The position numbers and the translations under genes were made by a program. Below, piece by piece: positions 1 to 9,796 of a stretch of 64,000 bases of DNA. This stretch comes from Liopterus haemorrhoidalis. Lineage: Eukaryota > Arthropoda > Insecta > Coleoptera > Dytiscidae. The notes under the pieces were generated by a model. It ran no database searches. It saw nothing but the letters and a program-made list of their open reading frames with translations, and was not told the DNA's origin. The stretch is taken from the NCBI GenBank assembly GCA_963971575.1, contig OZ020619.1, forward strand, positions 24,310,813-24,374,812, written 5' to 3'. Every line of letters begins with the position of its first letter. The first letter of the stretch is position 1.

Positions 1-95
1 GATAAATTACATTAGCAGCTGTATTTTAGACGTGGCTAATTTATTGGCAAATCTTGTTGTTAAACGCCCTAAATAAATAAATTTAAAAAAAAAAC
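1..95 (+). pseudogene. 3' end of a non-LTR retrotransposon
   Basis: An open frame enters from the window edge and stops at about position 76, ending in residues LLANLVVKRPK. It is followed by a TAAATAAATAAA and oligo-A tail. This looks like the last codons and tail of a Jockey-like non-LTR element, but too little is present to name the family. Confidence 0.35.
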
Positions 96-422
96 TTGAA
101 TAAAGGATTTTCCGGGTTTTTTCTGGCCTAGTTAAAAATTATTCAAGCTCGAGCCGGGTACGGGTAGTTATTTTTGAAAAAAAAAATCGGGTTTAGGTTG
201 GTCCGGGCTTCAAAGACAACGGGCCGTGCCGGGCCGGGTAATATTTAAAAAAAAGACCTGTGCAGGGCTCTAGCATAACGACTCTATAAGCTCAAGATGC
301 TAAGTATTGAACAAATAATTCGAAAAAATCACTAATTTTAAAACACAAAAAATATCCAAGGAGAATTATCCATCGACAAGGAAATTACCTACGTGTGGAT
401 TTCCTTCCAAGTTTGTACGAGA
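96..422. other. Decayed GC-patchy sequence with a possible hAT-type end
   Basis: This stretch has several CCGGG/GGGCC patches at 110-240 in otherwise AT-rich DNA. It ends near 272 in the motif GCAGGGCTCTA, which read backwards (TAGAGCCCTGC) resembles a short hAT-type terminal repeat. No partner end was found. No gene is visible. Confidence 0.25.
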
Positions 423-735
423 GTCACACTAGAATTATTGGGAAAAGAAAATCAGGTAGACCGTGAAATATAAAAGTAGCACTAACATTTATGTAGTTAT
501 TTATGTACCTGTCATTTGAGGTAAGGTGTAAAAGTTAGGTTACTATAATATAAAATAGACAATTATAAAAATAAATAAGTGGGTCACACTAGATAAAGGC
601 AATAAGAAAATCAAGTAGGCCGTGAAATACAAAAGTAGTGCTAACATTTTATGTAGTTATTCACCTCATTTGAAGTACGGTGTAAAAGTTACGTTAATGT
701 AATATAAAATAGACAATTATAAAAGTACCTACATA
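423..735. repeat. Tandem duplication, unit about 160 bp
   Basis: Two adjacent segments begin with GTCACACTAGA at 423 and 583 and run in parallel through shared blocks (AGAAAATCA, GTGAAATA, AAAGTAG, TATGTAGTTATT, AATATAAAATAGACAATTAT). The copies differ by scattered substitutions and small indels, so this is an old duplication. It is non-coding. Confidence 0.7.
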
Positions 736-974
736 AATTTGAGAACAAAAGTGGAGACTCCAGGGGGGCCAAATGCCCAGTACTACAAGCGCCCATGCAC
801 GAAATACGAAATAATACTGCCCACCAGAGTTAATTAATATACGATATTAATGTAGCCAAACTGCCTCAAAAACTGACAGAATCTCAACAATAAAATGTTG
901 AATTAATTTAAATTGTTTCCTTACTTTGTTGTACTTGTAAAGTAATCATACTACTTAGACTGCTCTAATTTAGA

Positions 975-3155
975 TCCACAGTCAGTGCCGGACCGAGGCA
1001 ATTTTGCACCCCGGGCGAACTCCTTGTTTTGGCGCTCTAAAATTTTTCAAGATTCTAAAATTGGTTGACGTAAAAAAAAATAATAAAAAATAAAATAATT
1101 AATAAATCAATTTTTATTCACAAAAGTATTAAAAAACAAAAAATCAAAACTTAATAATTACAAAAAATAATTATTTCCCTAACATTGATTTATTTCTAAG
1201 CAGGCGATGCACCTCAAAAATCTAATAGGTAGGTAATAATAATTCATTTATTCAAAAACATTTTTTTCTTGATTTTAAATCTGCAAATAATTTGATTTGT
1301 TCATTTATATCTACTTTCTGGGCAACATCATTTTCAATTGATAATAACGCTAGAGAATTTAATCTTTCATTACCCATTGCCGATCGTAAATATGTTTTTA
1401 TAAGTTTTAATTTACTAAAACTTCTTTCTGCTGTAGCGACTGTAATAGGGATGGCAAGCAAACTTCTTAACGCCACCCATATATTGGGAAATGTATTCTG
1501 TAAATTGTTGGTTTTTAAAAATTGTAATATTTTTAACGGCAAATCTGTATTTTCTGGCAGTAAACTATTCAAAATTATAATTTCTTCATCAAGCTCATTT
1601 CCATCGATGTCAAGATTATCCTCATCTTTTAGGATTAAATGCAGATCCATGCAGTGTTTCTTTAATTTATCGCAGTGTTACATTTATATTATGAAAATCG
1701 AAAAGAAACCCCCAGGTTTCTTCATAATTTTTAAATTGTACAAACCTTTCTTCAAGCGATGTTATTATGGTATCCAAAATAACATAAAAAACCGTGATTC
1801 TAAATTTTGATTTTTCATCAATGGCAACAGTAGCATCTTCGTTTTCATAATTAAACATTTTTCTCTTTCGGGGTAATATTTTTTCTTTAAAAAATGGTTC
1901 GGAACCCAGAAGCTTTGCTAAATTTTCAGCTTCAAAAAGGGAGTTTTCAAATTGTTCTCTTCGGTAGCTGGAAATGTATTCTGTACATGATTTCATTAAG
2001 TTGATAGTAGTTTTAAAATCCATATCTTTTGTTTGCATAGATGTACTTAAAACATTTATACGTTGAAGTATGTTATACCACGTCACTAACATAACTAAGA
2101 AAGAATACTCGCAAAGTTTTTCCGTTAGTGTTAAACAGTCATGTTTAGTCGCTGCATCAGCAGAATTTTCATAAAGTATTATCAGAGCATCATGAATTTC
2201 AACTATTTGAAACCTAACAGATTTTATATATTCAATTCGGCTCTTCCAGCGAGTTTCATACACAGATTTAATAGTGAAATTAGGAACAATATTTGTTAAA
2301 ATTTTCCATCTAGCTATAGATGCCGAAAATAATGTATATAATCGTTCTATGACACCAAAAAAGGATATTGCTTGAGGACAAGACATTGCTGCATCTTCTA
2401 TAACTAGGGTTACCATATTTTTGGTGCGCCAAACCGGGACAGGGTAAAAATTACAAAAGCGTGTATTAAATAATTATTTTATTTTATTTTAGATATTACA
2501 AAATAATCACAGAATTTTATTTTGTTGAACATTAAATGTTCCTATATTTTTCTGTAGATAATACTTTTAGTAGAAAGTTATCGTTATTTTCAATGTGTTG
2601 TAAGCAATATATTATATCGCAAATAATGAAATTTATTTTTATATTTTTCTATTGTAGAGAATAGTAATGCACTTAAGTGTGTTATATGATAAAAATATAA
2701 AATAATTGTCAATTTGGTATATCTAACTCATTTTTCACAAAAAGTGTACTTAGTGACTTTTAACTTTAAACCGACGATATGATCCTAGTTTTGTAATGAC
2801 TTCTTAGGTGCACCCTTATCAATGAAGTGTCTCGCTACTCCTCGCCCTGCGCTTTTTTCCGCGGCACGGCGTTCACAAAAAATCGTATACCATGACACTT
2901 TCAGTTCATATTCTTTCGTTACAGTTTATTTTTCAAAAGATAAGAGTCCTTTATTTTATAAGTATGCTATTGACATGAATGAATAAAAACATTGCCAAAT
3001 TAATAAATAACAAATAATTTTATATATAAAACATAATACCTAAATCAAATGCAATTTATTTATATCGTCCGATTCTTATTTTGGCGCCCTCCTAGATCTG
3101 GCAGACCGGGCGGTCGCCCGGTCAGCCCGCCCGTTAATCCGCCACTGTCCACAGT
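975..3155. mobile_element. hAT transposon with 8-bp TSD TCCACAGT
   Basis: The element spans 983-3147 and is bordered on both sides by the identical octamer TCCACAGT (975-982 and 3148-3155), the TSD size expected for hAT transposons. The left end reads CAGTGCCGGACCGAGGC and the reverse complement of the right end reads CAGTGGCGGATTAACGGGCG, giving short imperfect terminal inverted repeats. Both ends carry a 'ggcgccc/ggcgctc' patch just inside. The body holds a broken hAT transposase on the minus strand. At 2165 bp it is shorter than a typical autonomous hAT element, so the N-terminal part of the gene is missing or scrambled. Confidence 0.85.
1252..2416 (-). pseudogene. hAT transposase, C-terminal half, broken
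   Basis: Two minus-strand reading frames meet near 1655-1667. The upstream part (2416-1667, about 249 codons) covers the helical region before the dimerisation domain. The downstream part (1650-1252, about 132 codons) contains the diagnostic hAT C-terminal dimerisation motif ATAERSFSKLKLIKTYLRS, followed by LNSLALLSIEND. The frame change and stop between them, together with the missing N-terminal BED/TTF zinc finger and first catalytic Asp region, make this a pseudogene. The protein would normally bind the transposon ends and catalyse cut-and-paste excision in the nucleus. It belongs to the ZMYM-like/TTF-type hAT group common in insects. The start at 2416 is simply the first Met in the open stretch. 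Confidence 0.8.
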
Positions 3156-3235
3156 GCAACCAAAATCACCAAGTCAAACTCCCTGACCAAATGTTTATAT
3201 ACAGTGCCGAATTGATCGCTATAAAAGCAAGTTTA

Positions 3236-3775
3236 GACTATTTAAAAAATTGATGTGAAGTGTGAATTTTCACACATTTCAGGGTTTTGCAGGTATTTAG
3301 TAAGTGAATGATGATTATTTGGGATGCCAAAACAAATTTTATATTAAAATATTTTTTTTGTTAGTTTTAATTCGAACGCCTAATACCATTATTTTGGTTT
3401 CTAAATATGTGCAGTATTTTTTTTTTTTTTTATATAGCAAGGTTCATTTAGAATTTTAAAAATTGCGCCTATGGCTTCCATTGGTTGTTATAAGTTCCGC
3501 CCCTTTGATTTCGTGTACATTGAAACAGAATTAAATTATAATTTAAACAATTTCCACTGGTTATTAAATTTACGCTTTTAAAAATTAAATGCAACACTTG
3601 CCAAAATATAACTAGAATTTTGAAAAAATAATTTAAACAATATAAAAATTTAAAAAAAAAACAAAAAATAATATTGTCTCTTCTCGCAGGCTTCGGTCCC
3701 TTTCGGATCGAGTTACTTGGGTGAAACACGAGCGTCAAAACCACTACACCAGCATACACGTTCCATTGTAGCGTG
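3236..3775 (-). mobile_element. Long tRNA-headed SINE, copy 1
   Basis: On the minus strand the element starts near 3765 with a tRNA-like head. Its A-box-like stretch is TGGTGTAGTGGTTTTG and its weaker B box is GGACCGAAGCC. A T/A-rich body of about 450 bp follows, ending around 3240 in a segment with GTGTGAATTTTCACAC. A second copy lies at 8862-9378 on the opposite strand, and the match between them is continuous from head to tail. This supports one transposition-competent unit rather than a chance tRNA-like stretch. A 96-codon open frame across it is not a gene. Confidence 0.7.
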
Positions 3776-3956
3776 TTACAAAGCTATAACTTGTGTACAT
3801 TATTAGCAAAAAATCACAAAGAATGCGCTTTTTTCCAAAAACGTAATCTGATAAAAAATTCCTGTTGTACTATTCCGGTTCACACCAATGTACATTACTT
3901 AGAATTTTTTCAGATTTTTAGTTTAAACCATCTGGGCTACAGGGTGTGGGACAAAA

Positions 3957-3958
<2 letters not shown>

Positions 3959-3999
<41 letters not shown>

Positions 4000-4013
4000 A
4001 ATTATTATATATT
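3959..4013. repeat. (TTA)n microsatellite
   Basis: There are about sixteen near-perfect ATT/TTA triplets, followed by AT-rich decay. Similar (TTA)n tails end a non-LTR fragment at 19353-19378, so this may be the tail of an otherwise decayed retroelement. Confidence 0.9.
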
Positions 4014-4269
4014 ATTCATTTGATACCTTACTCAGAATTATAAAAAAATATTATTTTTTTCGATGAGCACATATTTGTTTATATTTTTAGGGGGATATGT
4101 TTTTAGATGTCTTAGTATTTTTCCTATGTGCGGGTTAAAGAGTTGTATAAGCATGCCAAATTTCAACACTCTAGGTTTAGCCGTTTGGCTACAATTTTTA
4201 CCGAACAGAAAGACAGACCGACAGATAGACGACAAAATGACGGTATAAGGGTTTTTTTTTTCATACCTA

Positions 4270-5215
4270 CAAAACCCTAAAAACCATATTCATAATGAAT
4301 TAATAATACTTTGTGATAATAAGAGCGCTGTCCAGAAACTAAAATACCCAAACTTTTCTGAGCATAATAAATCTTTAATTTACGATATATTAAAATCTGT
4401 ACAAGATCTAACCTTTAGAGATAAATCGATAAAAATATAATGGATCAAGGGTCACTCGAACTCCAAATTTAATAATCAAGTAGATATACTAGCAAAGGAG
4501 GCCGTTTTAAAAGGAATGCAGCAACAATGAAATTAATTTAAAATTGAAAGAAATTGTTCTAAATCAATAGCAACACGATTTTCTACATTCTCTTAAACAT
4601 AAGGCATCATATTATGGAGAAATCCAGACAACACTACCAAAAAAACACTGGTTCTCGTCAGACCAAAACAGGGCTTTCATCTGTACTATAATACGACTAA
4701 GATTTAATCATAACCTCTCACCTTCCTATCTGCATAGAATAAACTTGAAATCAACCCCGTACTGTCAATGTGATGACCAGTCTATTGGTGATGTTAACCA
4801 CTTACTTTTTAAATGTCCATTAAATTTCAGTAATAGTACAAAAATTTTAAATAAATTAATTTCAGAAAATATCCCATTTCCAACAAACATTCAAACACTT
4901 TTGGCCACAAACTCGATGAAAAATTATAATATAATCTCTGACTACATCAAAGCAGAAAAAATTAAGGTGTAATAAAACCCTATTTATACTTAACATTAAT
5001 ACTAATATATTCTGACTAATAGTTTCTGCAACGAAGAACAAAAATTTTGGTAAAAATAAAAATAAAGAAAAGTAAATAAATTTTATGTTTCTATATTAAT
5101 GTTTATTCTAACTCGTACTTGTAATTTTATTGTAACTTATATTATTGTATTGCTATATTATTAGTATACCTCACTGGTTAATAGTCAATGCAACAAAGAC
5201 CAATAAATACTAATT
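4270..5215 (+). pseudogene. Non-LTR retrotransposon 3' part with RNase H domain
   Basis: The translated frame from about 4290 gives an RNase H-like C-terminal region: CDNKSAVQKLK, then WIKGHSNSKFNNQVDILAKEA, containing the GHS...N..D.LAK signature that supplies active-site residues in I-clade RNase H domains. After a frame change the open stretch 4745-4972 carries the terminal zinc-binding motif CQCDD...VNHLLFKCP. Stops (for example before WIKGH) and frame changes show decay. The likely origin is an I-like or related RNase H-bearing non-LTR element whose upstream reverse transcriptase is missing. AT-rich tail sequence runs to about 5215. Confidence 0.65.
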
Positions 5216-5238
5216 TTAAAAAAAATCATACTACTTAC

Positions 5239-5431
5239 TTTGCACTGCCCATTTCGATTTTAGCTCCAAATCTTCTAAATATTTATTTAATATCTTAAAA
5301 CAATCATTTTTAATTTTATTCAACTTTATAATTTCTTTAGATTGATCTCTGAAAAAATCTACACTAGTAATTAAATCTGCGGCGACGATATTATTTAAAA
5401 ATAACAACAAAACTAATTTCTGAATCCACAT
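5239..5431 (-). CDS. NRF-6-like secreted/membrane protein, first coding exon
   Basis: The start codon at 5431 opens an exon encoding a hydrophobic signal peptide (MWIQKLVLLLFLNNIVAA) and then a short helical, Lys-rich stretch with NDCFKILNKYLEDL and a terminal KSKWAVQ. The exon ends in a strong donor, AAA|GTAAGTAG, splitting a codon after A. If the next exon supplies TG, the residue is Met, giving the WAVQM that characterises the cysteine-rich NRF domain (C...YL.DL...WA.QM.DA) of nose-resistant-to-fluoxetine proteins. Family members are multi-pass membrane proteins with an acyltransferase-3 domain, involved in lipid and drug uptake in C. elegans and lipid transport in insects. Downstream exons would lie at lower coordinates and were not found. 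An hAT MITE sits directly upstream of the ATG. Family assignment rests on a short match. Confidence 0.6.
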
Positions 5432-5437
5432 CTTGAG

Positions 5438-5963
5438 GTTGAAACCAGGGCTTCGAACAGTTATTTTTTTCGTTTCGGTTTTGGTTCCGGTTCAATTAAA
5501 AAAATAAATATCGGTTCGGTTCCGGTTTTCGTTTCGGCAAAAATAACGGTTTTTTTGGTTTTCGGTTCAGTTTCGAGTGATTAATTTTTAAATGCTTTTA
5601 TTTCTGTTAGAATTTTCTACTATAATTTAGAAGAACATTATATTCCTTATTTTGTAATAATTATACCAAGGCCACTGAAAGAGAGGGAGGGGATTTGGGC
5701 GTTCAACAACCCCCCCACACCCAACATAATTGAAGCCCAATTGTTTTTTAACTTATCAGTTAAAAAAATATGCTTTTTTTCTGCTCATCAGTTTAAGAAA
5801 TAATCTTAAATAAAATATATTTTATATTCACACCCATAAACATTATCTCAACCAAAATAAACCGACATTTTTTTTTTCGGTTCAGCTCCGGTTTTCCTTC
5901 CGACAAAAATAACGGTTTTTTTCGGTTTTCGGTCCAGTTCCGGTTCGAAGCCCTGGTTGAAAC
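5438..5963. mobile_element. hAT MITE with 8-bp TSD GTTGAAAC
   Basis: The element (5446-5955, 510 bp) starts CAGGGCTTCGAA and ends TTCGAAGCCCTG, a perfect 12-bp terminal inverted repeat, and is flanked by GTTGAAAC at 5438-5445 and 5956-5963. The ends carry many CGGTTTTCGGTTCCGG-type subterminal repeats, likely transposase binding sites; the middle is AT-rich and non-coding. On the minus strand it inserted only about 15 bp upstream of the NRF-like start codon. Confidence 0.9.
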
Positions 5964-6056
5964 ATTCATTAGTAATATGAAAAATATTTTTATAAGTGAT
6001 AATATAAATTATAATTTACGCAATCGAGGCCAAGACAAAAACGATTCATTTAGAAC

Positions 6057-6134
6057 AGAGTTTCCCAAACTTTTTGAGTCGCGGAGCACTTTTCACGAGA
6101 ATAATTCGTCGCGGAGCACTATCGTTGCTATATA
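6057..6134. mobile_element. hAT-like terminal fragment
   Basis: The sequence CAGAGTTTCCCAAACTTTTT followed by GAGTCGCGGAGCAC resembles the terminal segment of hAT-type elements that begin CAGxGTTTCCCAAAC. GTCGCGGAGCAC occurs twice, 33 bp apart. The other end was not identified, and a second MITE is inserted inside or beside it. Confidence 0.4.
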
Positions 6135-6321
6135 CAGTGGCGTACTCAGAAAAATATTTCGATGGGGGTGGGGAGGATTTTTCACAACATCGGAACTTAT
6201 ACGTATTGAGAATTCGAACAATCTTGAAATGGGGTAGTTATAATTTTAGTTCTTTTCATATTTTCGGGGGGAGGGGATTTATCCCCCTTATTCCCCCTAT
6301 GCGAACACCACTGGCTATATA
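6127..6321. mobile_element. Short hAT MITE with 8-bp TSD GCTATATA
   Basis: The element (6135-6313, 179 bp) begins CAGTGGCGTA and ends ACACCACTG, with identical octamers GCTATATA at 6127-6134 and 6314-6321. G-rich tracts (GGGGGTGGGGAGG, GGGGGGAGGGGA) lie inside. It has no coding content; two overlapping open frames of about 86 codons across it are artefacts. Confidence 0.85.
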
Positions 6322-6879
6322 TTTATATGTATTTTAGTGGATCTTGACGTGTGCTATGTTCTGGAAATAAATTTCTCAGTTGCTCGATACAGGATAATTG
6401 TTTTATGCCGATCTTGAAAAATTATCCGGTACGGATTATAAACTGAGCAAAATGTAAGAATACTTTGTTAGTTAAAAGCAAAAATATTAATAAAAAACCA
6501 TAACCACAAGACCGAACACCATCACAAAATATGTACTTAAACTCTCTAACACAGAAATTATTTACCATAACCGTGGAAACATTACATATACGTATGACAA
6601 AATAAATATATAAATAAGTTTATTTGGTAAATAATTGAAATACATAAATATACCTGGTTAGTACACAGTACCCATTACAAGACAAAAAATAAAAAAAGAA
6701 AAAGAAAATATACTTAATAAGCATTATTAAATATTATTACTATAATTTAACATAACCATGAAAACATTACATTGTATACGTATGACAATACTTAATAAGC
6801 ATTATTAAGCCTAATAAAAACTAATAAAAATAAAGTAAAAATAACGTCAAAATATTTTATATTATATACTCGTCCACTT
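6322..6879. other. AT-rich intergenic sequence
   Basis: No gene, repeat boundary or motif could be supported. An imperfect direct repeat of 'aacattacat..cgtatgac' occurs at about 6579 and 6763. Confidence 0.5.
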
Positions 6880-7294
6880 TCCATTATTTTTAAGTTGTTC
6901 TCTGATAACGTTTTTCTAGAGAGTTGGAAAAAAGCATTAATTTTACCTGTTTTTAAATCTGGTGACAAATGTTTAGTTAAAAACTATCGGCCTATTTCAA
7001 AATTCAACACAATGAAAATTGTTTGAAAAATTGGTCTACAATTATCTTTTTCAATCGGTAAGAGCCATAATCATTCAACAACAGCACGGTTTTTTTTATA
7101 GAGCGATCTGTAGCATAGATGACAGATACTTATATAGATAGCCAACTCTCGCTATCTCGAGGTATTTTTCCCCCGTTCCCCACGGCAGCTATGTTAGTTC
7201 CACTACATATTCTAGCGGCGCTGTAGTTTCGAGTAGCGGGGTTTTTGAATATTTCTATTTCTATGCTATATAAAAAAATAATAATCATTTGCAC

Positions 7295-7391
7295 TTGTTA
7301 GTCGTAAAATTTTAAATACAGCTAAATAAGTTCTATATCAATTACTTATTATACAGAACTTGAGCTATATTTAAAATTTTACGACTAACAA
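7295..7391. repeat. Strong hairpin inside the 1.06-kb element
   Basis: Arms 7295-7318 and 7368-7391 are perfect reverse complements over 24 bp (TTGTTAGTCGTAAAATTTTA core). Pairing resumes inward with AGCTAAATAAGTTCT against AGAACTTGAGCT. The loop is AT-rich. Confidence 0.8.
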
Positions 7392-7555
7392 TTGCCAATT
7401 TGTGTTTTGAATCATAAGTTACATAAAAGGTTAATGAAATAAAAGACAAGAAATATAATAAATCTTTTATTATTCTGATTTATTTCATTTAATATATCAT
7501 TTTACAATATTACATTGTACAATAAACAATATTAATAATAAATAATAACAAGAAC

Positions 7556-7830
7556 ATTAACAAGAAAATAAAGTGAAAAGCAAAGAAAATGCTTCACTTT
7601 TATTTTTAAAATGAAGAAAATAAAGTGACAAGCAAATAAATGCGTCACTTTTATTTTTACATAAACAATAAACAAAAAATTGCAAAAAAAAGTTAATACT
7701 AAACATTAACACGAAAATGAAGTGAAAAGCAAAGAAAATGCGTCACTTTTAATTTTAAAATGAAGAAAATAAAGTGACAAACGAATAAATGCGTCACTTT
7801 TATTTTTACATAAACAATAAACAAAAAATT
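7556..7830. repeat. Tandem repeat of AAGTGAAAAGCAAAGAAAATG units
   Basis: Blocks such as AAAATAAAGTGAAAAGCAAA and TGCGTCACTTTTATTTTT alternate with a larger period of about 160-170 bp across 7556-7830. Neighbouring blocks are partly inverted (AAAGTGA versus TCACTTT). No coding potential is seen. Confidence 0.6.
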
Positions 7831-8861
7831 CACATTCCGGCACAGCACGACGTCTAACACGCGTAGGCACTATATTAAATTAGTAATGAACTGAATTAAT
7901 ACTCTGTAGCACAAATAACTGATACACAAAGGTAAACTGCACCTTAACTCAACAATACATATTTACTGATACACAAAGATCTGAATGTGGTGATAATGGC
8001 GGCCATCATAGATGAAAGTTTTTTCTCTCAGAATAATGCCGTTTGTTTCAGCCAATTAAATGCCATCTTTTGCGCCTGCGTACTTGTGACATATTGACTG
8101 CAGCGCTGTAGTTATATGTAGTTCAACTAAACTCTAAAAATACCTCGTACTACAATTAAGTGTCCATAGCATGATCTGTAGAGACAAATTTGTTAATATA
8201 TATGGATTATTTATCTCATAATATGAATGAACAAATTCAAGTTGATTACATTAGCACTGACTTGAAAAAAGAGTTTGATGAAATCAACCATTCTATACTT
8301 ATTAATTAATTTTTCAAACTCGGCATTCGCGGTGACCTCCTTTGATGGATTATATCCTACATTAGTAACAGATCCCAGGCTGTCAGTTTCAATGGATTCA
8401 CATCCAGTATTGTAGAGCTCATTTCAGGTTTGGCACAAGGGTCCCACCTTGGACCGCTATTTTTTTTTATTATTTATCAATGATGTACCATCAATATTCA
8501 AAGATGTTCAGTTCCAGCTCTTCGCCGACGATGCCGATCTCCTGCTGGTGGAATTATCTAAGTCTACTTTTTATCAATTGTGATAAATGTCACGTCATTT
8601 CATTTTCACGGAACAGATATATTTTGAATTATGATTACAATATTGATAATAATGTTCTCTCAAGAGTAACCGAAATTAAAGATTTAGGCGTCATTTTCGA
8701 TTCTAAACTATATTCGATCCTCACATTAGTTACATTTGTGCCAAATCTTGAAGAATGTTAGGTTTTATAACCCGAACTACTAAGGATTTACACTCTGTAC
8801 AGCCCATTAAATATCTGTATTACGCTTTTGTTTTTAGTAATTTAAATTATTGTTCTGTTAC

Positions 8862-9378
8862 TGGTGTAGTGGTTTTGCGCTGGCGTTTCACCCAAGTAAC
8901 TCGATCCGAAAGGGATCGAACCCTGCGAGAAGAGAAAATATTATCTTCTGTTTTTTTTTTTTTTAATTTTTATATTGTTTAAATTATTTTTTCAAAATTC
9001 TAGTTATATTTTGGCAAATGTTGCATTTAATTTTTATAAGCGTAAATTTAATAACCAGTGGAAATTGTTTAAATTATAATTTAATTCTGTTTCAATATAC
9101 ACGAAATCAGAGGGGCGGAACTTATAACAACCAATGGAAGCCATAGGCGCAATTTTTAAAATTCTTAATGAACCTTGCTATATAAAAAAAAAAAAAAATA
9201 CTGCACATATTTAGAAACCTAAATAATGGTATTAGGTGTTCGAATTAAAATTAACAAAAAAAATATTTTAATATAAAATTTGTTTTGGCATCCCAAATGA
9301 TCATCATTCACTTACTAAATACCTAAAAAACCCTGAAACGTGTGAAAATTCACACTTCACATCAATTTTTTAAATATC
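8862..9378 (+). mobile_element. Long tRNA-headed SINE, copy 2
   Basis: This plus-strand copy starts in the reverse-transcriptase relic at about 8862. Its head contains the A-box-like stretch TGGTGTAGTGGTTTTG and the good B box GGGATCGAACCCTG, expected to recruit TFIIIC and RNA polymerase III. A body of about 450 bp matches copy 1 at 3236-3775 nearly throughout, including the TGTGAAAATTCACA palindrome near the 3' end. A third, tail-only match lies at 46245-46330. Confidence 0.7.
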
Positions 9379-9600
9379 TCGAAATGGTTTTGACAATTTT
9401 TTAAAATTGTATCCTTAAAGGGTGAAATTCGATTTCAAGGATTCCTTAATATCTCTTAGGACCAATAAAAATCGACTTTATTTTTGCTTAAAAAGATTAC
9501 CCATACAAATGCAAAAAACTTGCAGAAAGGATTTTTGCCCTTTATGTCCTGTGTTTGTTGAGTCATAGCATTCTTTTTTGGCTTCAAAAATACGGTATTT
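9378..9600 (+). repeat. Dispersed ~290-bp repeat family, diverged copy
   Basis: The segment begins ATATCTCGAAATGGTTTTGA and continues through GATTTCAAGGATTCCTTA, CTCTTAGGACCAATAAAA and GTGTTTGTTGAGTCATAGCA. The same series occurs at 57440-57915 and 63747-64000. It preserves the uninterrupted sequence at the point where the CR1-like element inserted in the other array. It is non-coding. Confidence 0.75.
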
Positions 9601-9796
9601 GCTATGTAGCGTATTGACTATACAAGTATTTTGTATATGCGACTTAAATTTCAAAATACACATCAACCTGTTATCTGCTTAGAAGCAAGGCCTAGCACTT
9701 AACCTAGTAAAAAGTAATTTTTCTGATAAAAAAAAAAAAAACAAATATTAAATAATACCAGCTCGGAAATTACTTTGAAAAGAGCACAGTGAGTCC

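Larger units (their letters stand above)
7105..8181. mobile_element. TIR element, 1.06 kb, with 9-bp TSD GATCTGTAG
   Basis: The unit 7114-8172 interrupts the reverse-transcriptase relic and is flanked by GATCTGTAG at 7105-7113 and 8173-8181. The ends form a long imperfect inverted repeat: CGAGGTATTTTT near 7157 matches AAAAATACCTCG near 8136, and blocks ACTACATAT and GGCGCTGTAG continue the match inward. A 9-bp TSD with long TIRs is typical of Mutator-like elements, though the family is not proven. The interior contains a strong hairpin and a tandem repeat but no transposase. Confidence 0.65.
6880..8860 (+). pseudogene. Jockey-like reverse transcriptase relic split by an insertion
   Basis: The first part (6880-7113) translates to SWKKALILPVFKSGDK then KNYRPISKFNTMKIV and QQHGFF, the canonical start of the reverse-transcriptase fingers. 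The second (8173-8860) continues with ETNLLIY, DLKKEFDEINHSIL, a degraded QGS.LGP block and PALRRRCRS, an out-of-frame relic of the YADD box. The two parts join smoothly when the 7114-8172 insert plus one GATCTGTAG is removed. Stops and frame changes throughout show it is dead. A SINE truncates it at about 8860. Confidence 0.7.
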
